Both the position numbers and the translations under genes were made by a program. A model generated the notes under the pieces. That model worked only from the letters and a program-made list of their open reading frames with translations, did no database searches and was not told the origin of the DNA. Source: Marchantia polymorpha subsp. ruderalis (Eukaryota > Streptophyta > Marchantiopsida > Marchantiales > Marchantiaceae). From it: DNA of 64,000 bases. The stretch spans positions 19,922,001 to 19,986,000 of the forward strand of contig AP031357.1 in NCBI GenBank assembly GCA_037833965.1, written 5' to 3'. The number at the start of each line of letters is the position of its first letter. Position 1 is the stretch's first letter. Of the stretch, positions 1 to 9,573 are shown one piece after another.

Positions 1-42
1 GACCCAGCTGAAGGAAACGAAGTATGGCCAGAGGAAGAAGTA

Positions 43-519
43 ATGTGCGGTCGGGTAGAAACCCGAAGTTCGAAGAGGAGAGGAGAAGGCCACGAGGACA
101 CTCGCCGCCTCGAGCGTAGGGAAGAGAGGAGGAAGTCTAAAGGAGTTAGAGAAGACCAAAGGAGAACGTCAAGTACACCTCCGGCTATGAGAAACACCCA
201 GCCGGAGCAGAACTCAGAAAAGGCGGACAGGTATTCGGAAGAGTCCCGGACTCGAGACTACCTTCCGGACATCAAAGATGAGGTGAGTCACCTCATCAAG
301 GAAGCACTGGGCGCCGGAATGACATCCGACGACCGGAAGGCGGTTAGGCCCCCTACACCACTTCCGACCGCGAGTACAGGGAAACTTCCGGCTGTGACTT
401 CCAACACTCCCTACGACATAGTGGAGGACATAGGGAGTCAGAGGGCAAATATTTCCTTCCACCAGTTGTTGGAAGACGATAAGACGTACAGAAGGATGCT
501 GATGCTTTCGTTGCGCTGA
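43..519 (+). CDS. gag C-terminal-like part of the + strand element
   Basis: This open part is highly charged, rich in Arg, Glu and Ser, and lies directly upstream of the protease part, where the end of gag is expected. The stretch ending in ISFHQLLEDDKTYRRML resembles the gag-protease linker of plant gypsy elements. No zinc knuckle is visible. The start is uncertain because gag should begin outside the window. It is a fossil part of the element. Confidence 0.5.
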   Translation: MCGRVETRSSKRRGEGHEDTRRLERREERRKSKGVREDQRRTSSTPPAMRNTQPEQNSEKADRYSEESRTRDYLPDIKDEVSHLIKEALGAGMTSDDRKAVRPPTPLPTASTGKLPAVTSNTPYDIVEDIGSQRANISFHQLLEDDKTYRRMLMLSLR

Positions 520-552
520 CCACGCAAACCCCGAAAAGAGAAACTTCCGGCT

Positions 553-1137
553 GTGTACAGAGTGGAAGGAGGAGACCTGGGACCTCCAGAGATCGAAGTA
601 GAGATCGGAGGCTGCGTCATACAGAAGGTACCAGTGGACTCCGGCTCGGGCGTGAATATCATGACCGAGGAGACAGCGAACTCCTTGGGGTTCCAGACCT
701 TCGAGCCTACATCCCGAGTGTTGCGACTGGCCGATCAAACACGCAGAATGCCACTAGGAATGTTGAGCAATGTGAGAACCAACATTGGAGGAGTGGACTT
801 TCAACTGTCCTACATAATACTGCAACCTCTGATGAAGAAAGGTTATGATGTGCTGCTTGGCAGACCGTGGCTATACGATGCCAAAGCAAGGTGTGACTGG
901 AGTAGGAAGAGATTACAGTTTCGTAGCCCTGCGGACCCTCCGACTGTCATTACCGTACCGTGGACCAAGGTACCCCATGAGGGCGAAACACCTTCCACCA
1001 CCTCCGGTTACACAACCGGAGGGGAGACCAGCTCATCATGCACTTCAGAGACCGAAACGTCGGAGGAATTTGTGGGCTACGTCACTTGCTGCTCCATTGA
1101 GGAGGAAGGAGACGAGGTGTATCCGGATGATGAATAG
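553..1137 (+). CDS. retropepsin-like protease part of the + strand element
   Basis: The segment VPVDSGSGVNIMTEETANSLGF carries the D-S-G version of the aspartic protease active site followed by hydrophobic strands (LSYIILQPL, YDVLLGRPWLYDAKARCDW), as in gypsy retropepsins, where the LGRPWL motif precedes the downstream alpha helix. The acidic tail after residue 150 leads towards RT. A close homologue lies on the minus strand at 63406-63990, so the region belongs to a multi-copy family. Role: cleavage of the Gag-Pol precursor in the virus-like particle (family knowledge). Confidence 0.85.
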   Translation: MYRVEGGDLGPPEIEVEIGGCVIQKVPVDSGSGVNIMTEETANSLGFQTFEPTSRVLRLADQTRRMPLGMLSNVRTNIGGVDFQLSYIILQPLMKKGYDVLLGRPWLYDAKARCDWSRKRLQFRSPADPPTVITVPWTKVPHEGETPSTTSGYTTGGETSSSCTSETETSEEFVGYVTCCSIEEEGDEVYPDDE

Positions 1138-1236
1138 CAACTAGCAGCCGGACTGGGCAGAAGCGAGATCAGTCACATAGAGGGGATTGTTGACCCGAGT
1201 GATTGCTGCGAACTGCAACTCAGTCCAGGTAAAGGC

Positions 1237-2241
1237 TTGAAGGTGTCAAGCCAGGTACAAGGAGAAGAGTTGAACAGGGTACAGGCGTTTCTTCGCCAGT
1301 ATGAGGATGTCTTCGCATGGAAGATTGAAGACATGAAAGGCATACCTGCAAGGTATGGAGAGCACAGGATCGACTTGTTGGACGAGGCAGTTCCGGTTCG
1401 CCAACGCCAATACAGGCTCAACCCAAAATATTCATTATTGGTGAAGGACGAAATCGATAAGTACCTGAGCGCAGGAATCATCTACCCGGTACTCAGTAGC
1501 GAGTGGGTGTCGCCTATCGTGATCGTGCCCAAGAAACTGACGGGTAAGATCCGGGTGTGCCAGGACTTCCGAAAGCTGAACGCAGCAACGAGGAAGGACC
1601 ATCACCCTCTTCCTTTCACGGACTCTATTTTGGACCATGTAGCAGGGCATGAATGCTACAGTTTCCTAGACGGATTCTCCGGCTACAACCAAGTGTCCAT
1701 CAGGGAACAGGACAAGGACAAAACAACCTTCACGACCGACTGGGGAACCTATGCTTATCACAAGATGCCGTTCGGTCTGTGCAACGCGCCAGCGACGTTC
1801 CAGCGGATGATGACAAACATCTTCCAAGAGCACCTAAGGAAGTTCCTAGAAATTTTCATCGACGACTTTTGTGTCTTCGGTAAGAGGTCGGAGCACCTTA
1901 ACCATCTTCGGCAAACGTTCGACAGATGTAGGGAGAGCAGCTTGTCCTTACACCCTGAAAAATGTTTTTTCTTCATGACCAGCGGAATCCTGCTAGGGCA
2001 CCGAGTTTCGTCCGATGGCATTGCAGTGGATGTAGAGAAGGTGAAGATTATTCTCGAACTGCAGCCGCCAACGAATCTGCGTGAGTTGAGGGCCTTCCTT
2101 GGCCATGTAGGTTATTACAGAAGGTTCATAAATATGTACGCCATCTTGGCAGCCAACCTGACGAAGCTGTTAAGAAGGAGGAACCCTATGTGTGGGGCAA
2201 AGAGCAACAGCTGGCCTTTGAAACGCTCAAAGCCAAACTGA
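1237..2241 (+). CDS. reverse transcriptase part of the + strand element
   Basis: Classic gypsy RT blocks appear in order: YRLNPKYSLLVKDEIDKYL, the finger block VSPIVIVPKK, RVCQDFRKLN, LDGFSGYNQV, MPFGLCNAPATFQRMM and the catalytic FIDDF. Downstream, the LGHRVSSDGIAVD and LRAFLGHVGYYRRFI blocks mark the thumb and connection. The IDDF variant and the AGHECYSFLDG wording fit the Athila-like branch. Role: reverse transcription of element RNA primed from tRNA. Confidence 0.93.
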   Translation: MKVSSQVQGEELNRVQAFLRQYEDVFAWKIEDMKGIPARYGEHRIDLLDEAVPVRQRQYRLNPKYSLLVKDEIDKYLSAGIIYPVLSSEWVSPIVIVPKKLTGKIRVCQDFRKLNAATRKDHHPLPFTDSILDHVAGHECYSFLDGFSGYNQVSIREQDKDKTTFTTDWGTYAYHKMPFGLCNAPATFQRMMTNIFQEHLRKFLEIFIDDFCVFGKRSEHLNHLRQTFDRCRESSLSLHPEKCFFFMTSGILLGHRVSSDGIAVDVEKVKIILELQPPTNLRELRAFLGHVGYYRRFINMYAILAANLTKLLRRRNPMCGAKSNSWPLKRSKPN

Positions 2242-3977
2242 CGACTGCTCCGGTTCTGAGAAGTCCGGATTGGAACAGACCTTTCCATGTCTATGTAGAC
2301 ACGTCGGCATTTGCAATCGGAGTGGTTCTCAGTCAGAAGGACGACAACAAGAAAGACTACCCGATTTACTTCGCGAGTCGTCAGTTGTCAGCAGCAGAGA
2401 AGAAGTACACGACAACTGAGAGGGAGGCGTTGGGAATGGTGTACTCCTGTAAGAAGTTCCGACATTATTTGATCTGCTATGAGTTCGTGTTTCATGTAGA
2501 TCATTACGCCTTACAGCACCTGGTGAAGAAGGCGGATCTGTCCGGACGAATTGCCAGGTGGGTACTACTGCTGCAGGAATTCACCTACACTGTACAGACA
2601 CGGAAAGGCGTTCACCATGAGAACGCGGACTACCTCTCCCGACTATGGACCGAACCCATAGAGGAGGAAGTAGTGGATGATTTTCCCGACGAACAACTTT
2701 TTCAGTTGTCCGCCAGCCATGAGTCCAGGTACGCGGACTTATACAGGTTTCTGCTCACACTCCAATGTCCGGAAGGATTGGATGCGGAGCAGCGCACAGT
2801 CTTCGTTCATAAAGCGGGACCTTACCAGCTTCAACAGGGGGTCTTGTTCAAGAAAATGGCAGACGAGAGGCTGTGCAGATGTCTAGAGGAGTCTGAAGTC
2901 CCGCGAGTTGTCAAAGCCATGCACACAGAAGACGCTGGTGGTCACTACGCCACCAGAAATACAGTGACCAAAATTGTGGATGCAGGATACTGGTGGCCGA
3001 CGATGTTCAAAGATGTACACGACTACGTTCGCAAATGCGACAGCTGCCAGAGGACGGGAAGGCCGACTCCGACCACGAGATGGCCTCTTACACCAATCAT
3101 GCCATTGGCACCATTTGAAAAATGGGGGATCGACTTCGTGGGACCAATACAACCTGTCACTAAAGGCACGCGCAGGCGCTACATATTGGTAGCAACAGAC
3201 TATGCGACCAAGATGGTGGAGGCAGAGGCCACAAGGCACGACGACGCAGCCGCAGTAGGACGGTTCCTATTCGAATCAATCATCACACGCTACGGGTGCC
3301 CCCTAGAAATAGTCAGTGACAGAGGAACGCACTTTCTGAATCAGGTGATAGAAAGTTTGACGCGGCACTTCCAGATTAAGCATCGGAAGACTACTCCATA
3401 CAACCCCAAGGCAAATGGTCTTACAGAGAAGTCCAATGGATTACTCTGTAAGATACTCCTCAAGGTGACTGTAAACCATGCTCATGACTGGGACACCAAG
3501 CTACCGGCCGCCTTATGGGCATATAGAACGGCAGAAAAAGTCACCACCAGGCAAACACCTTACTTTCTAGTTTATGGGCAGCATCCGATTTTACCCATCG
3601 AATTCGAGATACCTACCAAGAGGACCTTAGATCAGAGACGGCTGGACGCGGAGGAAAGTCAGGCATATCGACTGCAAGAGGTAATGGCACTGGAGGAAAG
3701 ACGTCAAGAGGCCGAAGATCGAACAAAGCAATTACAACTCAGGCGGAAGGAGAAGTACGATCGAAGGTTCAAACCAGTACTGCTGGAGAAGGGCGACTTG
3801 GCTCTGCTATACGATAGCAGACATGCTAGATTTCCAGGCAAGCTCCACTTGAGGTGGATGGGACCTTACAAGGTGATAGAAGTTTTCCCAAATGGATCCA
3901 TCCAACTCGCAAAACTGACGGGAGAATGGATAGGCACCCGCGTGAACGGATGGCGTCTGAAGAAATACCACGTGTAA
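2190..3977 (+). CDS. RNase H and integrase part of the + strand element
   Basis: The first part shows RNase H wording (PFHVYVDTSAFAIGVVLSQ, YTTTEREALGMVYSCKKFRHYL). The integrase follows with an HHCC zinc finger (HTEDAGGHYATRN ... CDSCQRTG), then the catalytic core: GIDFVGP with the first Asp, IVSDRGTHF with the second, and the Glu in NPKANGLTEKSNG. The C-terminal part (GPYKVIEVFPNGSIQLAKLTGEW, then NGWRLKKYHV) has the GPY/F motif but no chromodomain. It ends 21 bases before the polypurine tract region. Confidence 0.93.
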   Translation: MWGKEQQLAFETLKAKLTTAPVLRSPDWNRPFHVYVDTSAFAIGVVLSQKDDNKKDYPIYFASRQLSAAEKKYTTTEREALGMVYSCKKFRHYLICYEFVFHVDHYALQHLVKKADLSGRIARWVLLLQEFTYTVQTRKGVHHENADYLSRLWTEPIEEEVVDDFPDEQLFQLSASHESRYADLYRFLLTLQCPEGLDAEQRTVFVHKAGPYQLQQGVLFKKMADERLCRCLEESEVPRVVKAMHTEDAGGHYATRNTVTKIVDAGYWWPTMFKDVHDYVRKCDSCQRTGRPTPTTRWPLTPIMPLAPFEKWGIDFVGPIQPVTKGTRRRYILVATDYATKMVEAEATRHDDAAAVGRFLFESIITRYGCPLEIVSDRGTHFLNQVIESLTRHFQIKHRKTTPYNPKANGLTEKSNGLLCKILLKVTVNHAHDWDTKLPAALWAYRTAEKVTTRQTPYFLVYGQHPILPIEFEIPTKRTLDQRRLDAEESQAYRLQEVMALEERRQEAEDRTKQLQLRRKEKYDRRFKPVLLEKGDLALLYDSRHARFPGKLHLRWMGPYKVIEVFPNGSIQLAKLTGEWIGTRVNGWRLKKYHV

Positions 3978-3997
3978 ATGTTCGCGTGGGCGCTCAC

Positions 3998-4014
3998 AAT
4001 TGAGGAGGGGGGCA
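3998..4014 (+). promoter_or_regulatory. polypurine tract of the + strand element
   Basis: A purine run (TTGAGGAGGGGGGCA) lies directly before the LTR start and a short way after the end of integrase. The same tract followed by an LTR start occurs on the minus strand at 13050-13066. Known role: primer for plus-strand DNA synthesis. Confidence 0.85.
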
Positions 4015-5369
4015 AGTGGTAACACACTTTTTGTTTTTTTTCAGAATTTAAACAATTTTAGAAAACTAGTACCAAAGCAGTGTTTGTAGCTAGAGAAGGG
4101 TACGCTAAATAGAGTGGATTGATGAGATCGTCACGAGGACACAAAGAATCACGTAGTCGGATGTACCAACGCCAACGTCTTCGGCGCCTTCGGCAAAAGC
4201 TCCTTTTCTGAGGTGTCTCTACTCACGCGCCTCTAGCGTATAAGGAAGCTACGCTTCCGGCGCAGACACCTCAGGAGGAGGTTTTGCTAAAGACGTCAGG
4301 AGAAGGGCCCGGACCTCTAAAGGCATCCGACCATGAGTGCGCCTTCGGCGAAGCGCCGCTAGCGCGGAAAGGGAAAACCTTCATAACAATCGGGATACAC
4401 GGTAGATCCAGTTGGTTGAAGTTGCATTAGAAAGAGCTCGGGACGCTCGTTCTAACGAGTCCAAGAGCGTCGGAGATGGATCAGGAATGAAGAAGTTATG
4501 AGCGTCGGAAAACTCGTAGCCGGACAGGCGCCGTTCGCGCTAGGGTTCACAGCCGGAAAGGATTCCCGTACGCCCTCGGCGATGCGCCTTCGGCGGAATC
4601 ACGCGCTCATAGGAGGAAACCAACTCAGAGTCGGAAGCGCCCTTGGCGGCTGTTCATGGAAGGAAAGCGCCGGTCGGATGTACGCCTCCGACGTGGCGCT
4701 GACGGCCGGATGCGCTGGCATGAGTTGCGCTGACGGATATGCGCCGGCAGCAACGGACGAGGCATAAAGGACAAAATAGGCGGTACGACTGCGCGCCGGC
4801 GTAATTCGCTCCGGCTGGATGTGCGCCTCCAGCAAGGCGCCGACGGATAATGAACGCACCAGCGGCGACACGCCTCCGGAGAAGGGCGGGTTAGGAAAAG
4901 ACAACAGGGCCGACGTATACCCTGCAGCGGACTCGAGTCCGGAAGGTGGCGGCGGCGGGAGAATTCAACGTTTAAGCATGCGAATGCGCGCAATGCGGAG
5001 ACGTGAATTCGCGCATGCAAAGGGCGAACCGTTAAGCCGTATAGCCGGCTGCGTACGTTGCAACCAGTAAGAACGTTGGACGTTCTTGAAATCGGAGAAG
5101 AAAAGACTGCGCTCCAGTCTCATTCTCTCATTCTTGACTTTGCGATTTCCAGTTCCAAGATTACGCGCAAGGGCGGAGCGACCTGCAGTGAGAGTAGAGA
5201 GTGCGGAGACGAGTTGCGCAAGGATCTTGGCGGACCTTGAAAGAATTGTGAGTAGCGATCTTGAACGAGCGCAGAGAGAGTGAGCAGTCAGTGCTTGAGT
5301 GGCCGACGTGCAGTGGCGATTGTGAGAGAGCGAGCGAAAGGGAGAACGTTTGTGTGTGCAGGCAACGCA

Positions 5370-7925
5370 ATGTCGAAGGTTCCCCAGCTGCGAGTGTCTC
5401 CACTAAGGGTGCCGCAGATCGGTCTACGCGCATTTCAAGATGTGCTGTTGAGGCTGAAGCTCGATTTTCTCCTATGGGGGTGGAATTGGACATGTCCGGA
5501 GATGGTGCGCGAGTATCTGCAGGAGAGACACAAGCCTTCTCGCAGATTCCGCCCACACCCAGATAGATGGGACATTTGCAATTGGGCGCAGGTGTTGGGC
5601 AGGTGTGCCGGCGAGGAAGGGGATCTCCTCTTCGAGGCCGATAGCGTGAAGGTGTCCCAGGAGGAAGAAGTCTCTTACAATGAGCTCTTCAAAGTTGCCA
5701 GACATCCCAAGAACGGTTTCCGGACACGGGATTACAAGGATCGATTGCGGAGAAATGTCACGACAACATTGCTGCAGATATTGCAGCCGACCAAGACCGC
5801 TTACATGCATGGTTGGCAGGTAGAGTTTGTGGAGCTAGTGCTGTCAGGAGCTCCGGTGCATTGGGCACGGCTCCTGTGGAAGGTGACGCGCCAACATGCG
5901 CAAGAAGAGAAGGGAGGAACCCTCAATCATCTATCGCCTTACTTAATCGTGTTTTACCGGGCGATGGGATGTTTGACAAATGCTGAGAAAACACGGTTTC
6001 CGCAGCTGACCCGGACTTATCCAGGTAGATATTCGAGGGAGGCCGAAGTAGACACGGATCCGGACGAGGAACCTGCCAGTACGCCTCCGGCTCCGGCTCC
6101 AGCAAGGGCAGCAGAAGAACGTCGAAGTGAGCGCATTCCGCGAAAGCGGAAGTGGGATGAGAGACCTGAGGACAGGCAGCCGGAAGTGCCAGCTGCGCCG
6201 ACTCGTGGTCGGCCCACCCACGAGCCTCACAGTCGACCAAAACAGAGGGCACGCAAAATGCCAACTGTTACTGAGGAGACCAGGCGAACTCCGACCCGGC
6301 GGAATCTCACACAGGAAGAGATAATCGCTCAGATTCTAGGGAAGACGGCAGATACCTCTGCACAGAAGGCACCACGGCCTTCGGGAGGAGATGGACGGAC
6401 TGACAGCCGGCCGACTGCGAGTCGGATGACTGAAGGTCGACAAGCGGAAGGAAGGCCAACTGAACGGCGCGTTGAACCGGACAGCAGGCCGGAAGCAGAA
6501 GAGAGTTTGGCTGACGAGCCAACAATCCTCAGAGGGTCGTCTTCGGCGGAAGGCACTTCTGGAAGAACGCCACCAGCAAGCAGGCCAAGTGGAGTCAAGA
6601 CGCGCAGGGTGTATCCGACTCCCAGTCGGACAACTGCTGGTCGGCCGACTGCGAGTCGGACAACAGAGAGTCAGCCGGATTCGCCGACTGCGAGACGGAT
6701 GGGGCCAACGACCAGTGTGCGGACGCCTTCGGCGGACGCACCTTCAGCAAGGACACCTTCCGCGCAGATTGCGCCGGAAGGACAGGCAGCAGAAGCGGGC
6801 GGGTCAAGAGTGACAAAAGTCACTGCGGCGTCGACCCCTTCACAAACCGAAGATCGAGCCGGAACAGGGGCTCAAGCAGTGGGATCTCCCACTGCCCTGG
6901 ATATTTTAGCAGGCAGTGGAGCAGCAGTCGCAGCGGAAGCTGCTGCGCGCCACAGTTCCAGGGAGTCGCCAAGGGATTCGGTGGCGACTGAAATCCTCGA
7001 GACTGAGGATGATACGAGCTCGGAAGAGCAGGAAGCGGATTCGGTGCAGAAAACGCCAACAGGGGTGCTGTGCGAACAGATAGTTCCACTCCTGCGATAT
7101 CTGGATCGCAAGACATCCAAATACGCAAGTGCCTTAAAACCGCAGTCTTATGTGGAGACTATCAGGCGAAGGACGAGGAGAAAGGTGGCAAAGTGGGCCT
7201 CTAGTTGCCAAGTATATGTGGATAGGAACACCGCCCTCCGACAACACCTGGCGGTCACCCAGAAGCTATACCAAGCCTTGCAGCAGCAGAAGGAGGATGC
7301 GGCGACGAAAAGTCAGGCGGATGCCGAACTAATACGGGCAAAGATCGAGTCGGAATTGCAGGAGGAGCGGAGACAGAACCAAGTCCTAGCAGCCGAGCTT
7401 GCGCGCCAGACGCGCGCCTTAGAAGAAAGTCAAAGAGCCCGCAAGGAGGATGAGGAGTTGTTGTGCAACTTGCAATCCGAGTGCTCGGATTTGAGGGCAC
7501 AACGTGCGGGATTAGAAATGCAGCTGGCCGAGGTGGAGAGCAGCTGCAGGGCGCGAGGAGAGTTGGCGGCACAGGTGACTCGTTGTCTAAAAGGATACGC
7601 CCATTGGGAGGTGGCAGCTCAAGAGAGGATTACACTCCGGGAGTTCAAGCTTCGGGCGGCGGCATTGACGGAGGGTGACAGTCGGAGTCGGCGGCGAGTG
7701 GCGAGAAAACTAGAAACCTTCTTGTCGGGTGCGCGCGACACTATGGCGCACTTGCAGTCGGAAGTCACCACAGCGCTCCGACGCCTGGGGTTACGCAGCC
7801 GGTCGGAAGACTGGCAAGGTAGAGATAGTAAGCGGAGCAGTCCGGCGCGCAGGAGGCGCAGCACCGGATCTGCTGAGTGCAGTAGAGTAGTTTGGTTTCG
7901 CGCAGATGCTGCGAGTGGTAGATAG
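5370..7925 (+). CDS. LTR-internal (U3) protein, helical domain plus coiled coil
   Basis: An unbroken frame (851 codons from this ATG, 881 from the ATG at 5280). I prefer 5370 because the start region NAMSKVPQLRVSPLRVPQIGL has a counterpart in the minus-strand copy near 17900. Residues about 1-230 form a Trp-rich globular region (LLWGWNWTCPEMVREYL, TRDYKDRLRR, HGWQVEFVE, EEKGGTLNHLSPYLIVFYR) that reminds me of the 'putative plant transposon protein' type of domain, unconfirmed. About 230-550 is a basic, Pro/Arg/Thr-rich linker with PTASRTT-like repeats. About 570-800 is a long coiled coil, then a conserved tail SRSEDWQGR ... RRSTGSAEC. No zinc knuckle, protease or polymerase motif is seen. Function unknown. 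Copies at 9574-10673, 16059-17710, 45320-47321 and 62098-63396 keep the same wording. Confidence 0.75.
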   Translation: MSKVPQLRVSPLRVPQIGLRAFQDVLLRLKLDFLLWGWNWTCPEMVREYLQERHKPSRRFRPHPDRWDICNWAQVLGRCAGEEGDLLFEADSVKVSQEEEVSYNELFKVARHPKNGFRTRDYKDRLRRNVTTTLLQILQPTKTAYMHGWQVEFVELVLSGAPVHWARLLWKVTRQHAQEEKGGTLNHLSPYLIVFYRAMGCLTNAEKTRFPQLTRTYPGRYSREAEVDTDPDEEPASTPPAPAPARAAEERRSERIPRKRKWDERPEDRQPEVPAAPTRGRPTHEPHSRPKQRARKMPTVTEETRRTPTRRNLTQEEIIAQILGKTADTSAQKAPRPSGGDGRTDSRPTASRMTEGRQAEGRPTERRVEPDSRPEAEESLADEPTILRGSSSAEGTSGRTPPASRPSGVKTRRVYPTPSRTTAGRPTASRTTESQPDSPTARRMGPTTSVRTPSADAPSARTPSAQIAPEGQAAEAGGSRVTKVTAASTPSQTEDRAGTGAQAVGSPTALDILAGSGAAVAAEAAARHSSRESPRDSVATEILETEDDTSSEEQEADSVQKTPTGVLCEQIVPLLRYLDRKTSKYASALKPQSYVETIRRRTRRKVAKWASSCQVYVDRNTALRQHLAVTQKLYQALQQQKEDAATKSQADAELIRAKIESELQEERRQNQVLAAELARQTRALEESQRARKEDEELLCNLQSECSDLRAQRAGLEMQLAEVESSCRARGELAAQVTRCLKGYAHWEVAAQERITLREFKLRAAALTEGDSRSRRRVARKLETFLSGARDTMAHLQSEVTTALRRLGLRSRSEDWQGRDSKRSSPARRRRSTGSAECSRVVWFRADAASGR

Positions 7926-7958
7926 GATAGCGTAGTGCTAGTTAGGATCTTTTGAGAG

Positions 7959-7965
7959 TATAAAG
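7959..7965 (+). promoter_or_regulatory. TATA box of LTR-1
   Basis: TATAAAG followed by AGATCAAGGC. About 10 bases on, CAAGGC-GTTTT-GCCTTG can form a hairpin near the expected transcript start. TATA and hairpin recur at matching places in most other LTR copies (minus strand at 11598-11604, 14602-14608, 45269-45275, 60693-60699, 62055-62061). This places the U3/R border downstream of the internal frame. Confidence 0.7.
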
Positions 7966-9573
7966 TAGATCAAGGCGTTTTGCCTTGGGACTCTTCCAGT
8001 TTCGGAAGTGCAGATCAGGAACTCACTTTCTTGGCGTGTTTGTGCATTTTGGTCCTGGCACCACGTAGAGAAGCTGCAGCCTAGCGAAGTTACCGTATGT
8101 GGTAGTTGAAGGCCTTCGGCTGAATGTTCAGAGCTAGCACCCGGTTAGAGACTTGAGTAGTGCGGATCTGCACCTGCGGGTGATTTCTGATGCTCAGAGC
8201 CGGCTGCGAGTTAGATACTTGAACAGTTCCCCCTTACTCCTTAGAGTGACATATCCTGATTGTACTCCTACGGGAAGTTTCCCCTGAATGCCAATGTGAA
8301 GTTTCATTACTTCGTGTAAACCTTGGTTTGTAATTCAGGTTGTGTGTGTGTTACTGGATCGTGTTTTCAGTAAGTTCTCAGTCGGGTCTGCACTCCCTGC
8401 GTTTGGTGTGATAGTCGAGGGTGACGTCCACGGCGTACGTAGAGGCTTTGTTCCGAAGTGGGAAGTCCAGTCCGGGTACCCCCGCTAGTTCCTGGCGGAA
8501 GGGCAGTAAAAGCCGGAGTGGGAGGCACTACCTGCAGAACCTCTGAGTGAACTTGCGAGACACTTTCCTCCTGAAATCCGAAGCGGAGGTCCTGACCGAC
8601 CTCCGAGTTGTGCTTTTTGCCAGTTTCAGGTGTGTGTGTGTGTGTTGAGTGACCAAGCTGTACCGTGCATCCTCCGAGCATCCTCCGAGTTGAGATCCTC
8701 CTCCGAGTCGAGCCTCCGAGTCGAGCACTGCAGTATTTCTGGGAGTGACAGTCGCCTAGAATTCAAACTCTACAAAAGTCTGTTAAACGTGACACTTTTA
8801 CTCTGTGTGTTGCCTCTGTCCCTGTGGGTTCGATCTTTTTACCACCATACTGCAGTTTTAGCCTTTGGTGGGTTATTACATGACTCCCAACTCCGGCTTT
8901 TACAACACTTCCACTAGCTTGCTGCTAGCGTAGGAAACCCGGTTTGGACTGCCTACTTCGGATCGAAGTCACTCATACGCGGTGAACAACACTCTCAACT
9001 CACAAAACGCGCAGAGAACACAGGTCTGCACTGAAGGACTCACTGAGAAACATTCCAGTAACACAACAAAAGTCTATTGAAGAGTTTGAATTCTCAGGCA
9101 CTTGTCATTCCCAAAAATACTACAGGGGTTACCCTGAAGGCACCTGTTGCAGCGTAACATGAATTTACAACCAAGGCTTACACGAAGTAGCAAAACTTCA
9201 CTTTGGCATTCAGGGGAAAAATCCCGAAGGAGTACAATCAGGAACAGACACTCGAAGGTGTAGGGGCGAAACTATTCAAGTATCTAACTAGTCACTGGCT
9301 CTGAGCATCGGCAATCACCCGCAGGTGTAGATCCGAACTACTCAAGTCTCTAACCAATGTACTAGCTCTGAACATTCGGCCGAAGGCCTTCAGCTACAAA
9401 ATGCGGAACGGCAAGTGGTAGCTCCTCTTGCGTGGTGACAGAACTAAGGACACAAACACGCAGAGAAAATGAGTTCCTGATCTGCACTTCCGAAATTGGG
9501 AAAGAACCCAAGGCAAAACGCCTTGAACTATTTTATACCTTCTAAGTCCTAACTAGCACCACACTGCACTACG

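Larger units (their letters stand above)
1..8880 (+). mobile_element. Athila-like Ty3/gypsy LTR retrotransposon, 3' portion
   Basis: The order gag tail, protease, reverse transcriptase, RNase H, integrase, polypurine tract and 3' LTR is that of a Ty3/gypsy element. The RT and integrase wording (FIDDF active site, AGHECYSFLDGFSGYNQ, MPFGLCNAPATFQR) and the lack of a chromodomain resemble the Athila lineage (established family knowledge; my assignment is by eye). The 5' LTR and most of gag lie beyond the left edge. The copy looks nearly whole in this window, with about one to three breaks, and is a fossil by default. It is inserted into an older minus-strand LTR whose sequence resumes at 8881; the matching target duplication would be outside the window. 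Confidence 0.9.
4015..8880 (+). repeat. 3' LTR (LTR-1), long form with an internal reading frame
   Basis: The LTR starts after the polypurine tract and ends in GGGTTATTACA at 8880, the same end seen in minus-strand copies that begin TGTAATAACCC. It is about 4.87 kb. Contents in order: a GC-rich segment with many GCCTTCGGC hairpin motifs (4015-5090), a frame of about 850 codons (5370-7925), a TATA box (7959), then R/U5 with CA/TG microsatellite. Because the TATA box lies after the frame, the frame sits in U3. Boundaries agree with the solo LTR at 44359-48407. Confidence 0.88.

Noticed and set aside
4498-5070. Short frames in the U3 before the LTR protein on both strands
   Set aside because: The composition follows the GCCTTCGGC-type repeats, the strands mirror each other, and there are no conserved starts among copies.
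5280-7925. The frame as the gag gene of a second element following a short 5' LTR
   Set aside because: The solo LTR with CCTTA duplications encloses the frame between LTR ends, no primer site stands before the frame, and a gag-like tail already precedes the protease at 43-519.
8367-8917. Small frames in the LTR R/U5 region, repeated at 10541-11197 and 13680-14201
   Set aside because: They overlap on both strands, include CA/TG microsatellite translation (HTHTHTH, VCVCV), and follow the repeat, not a protein.
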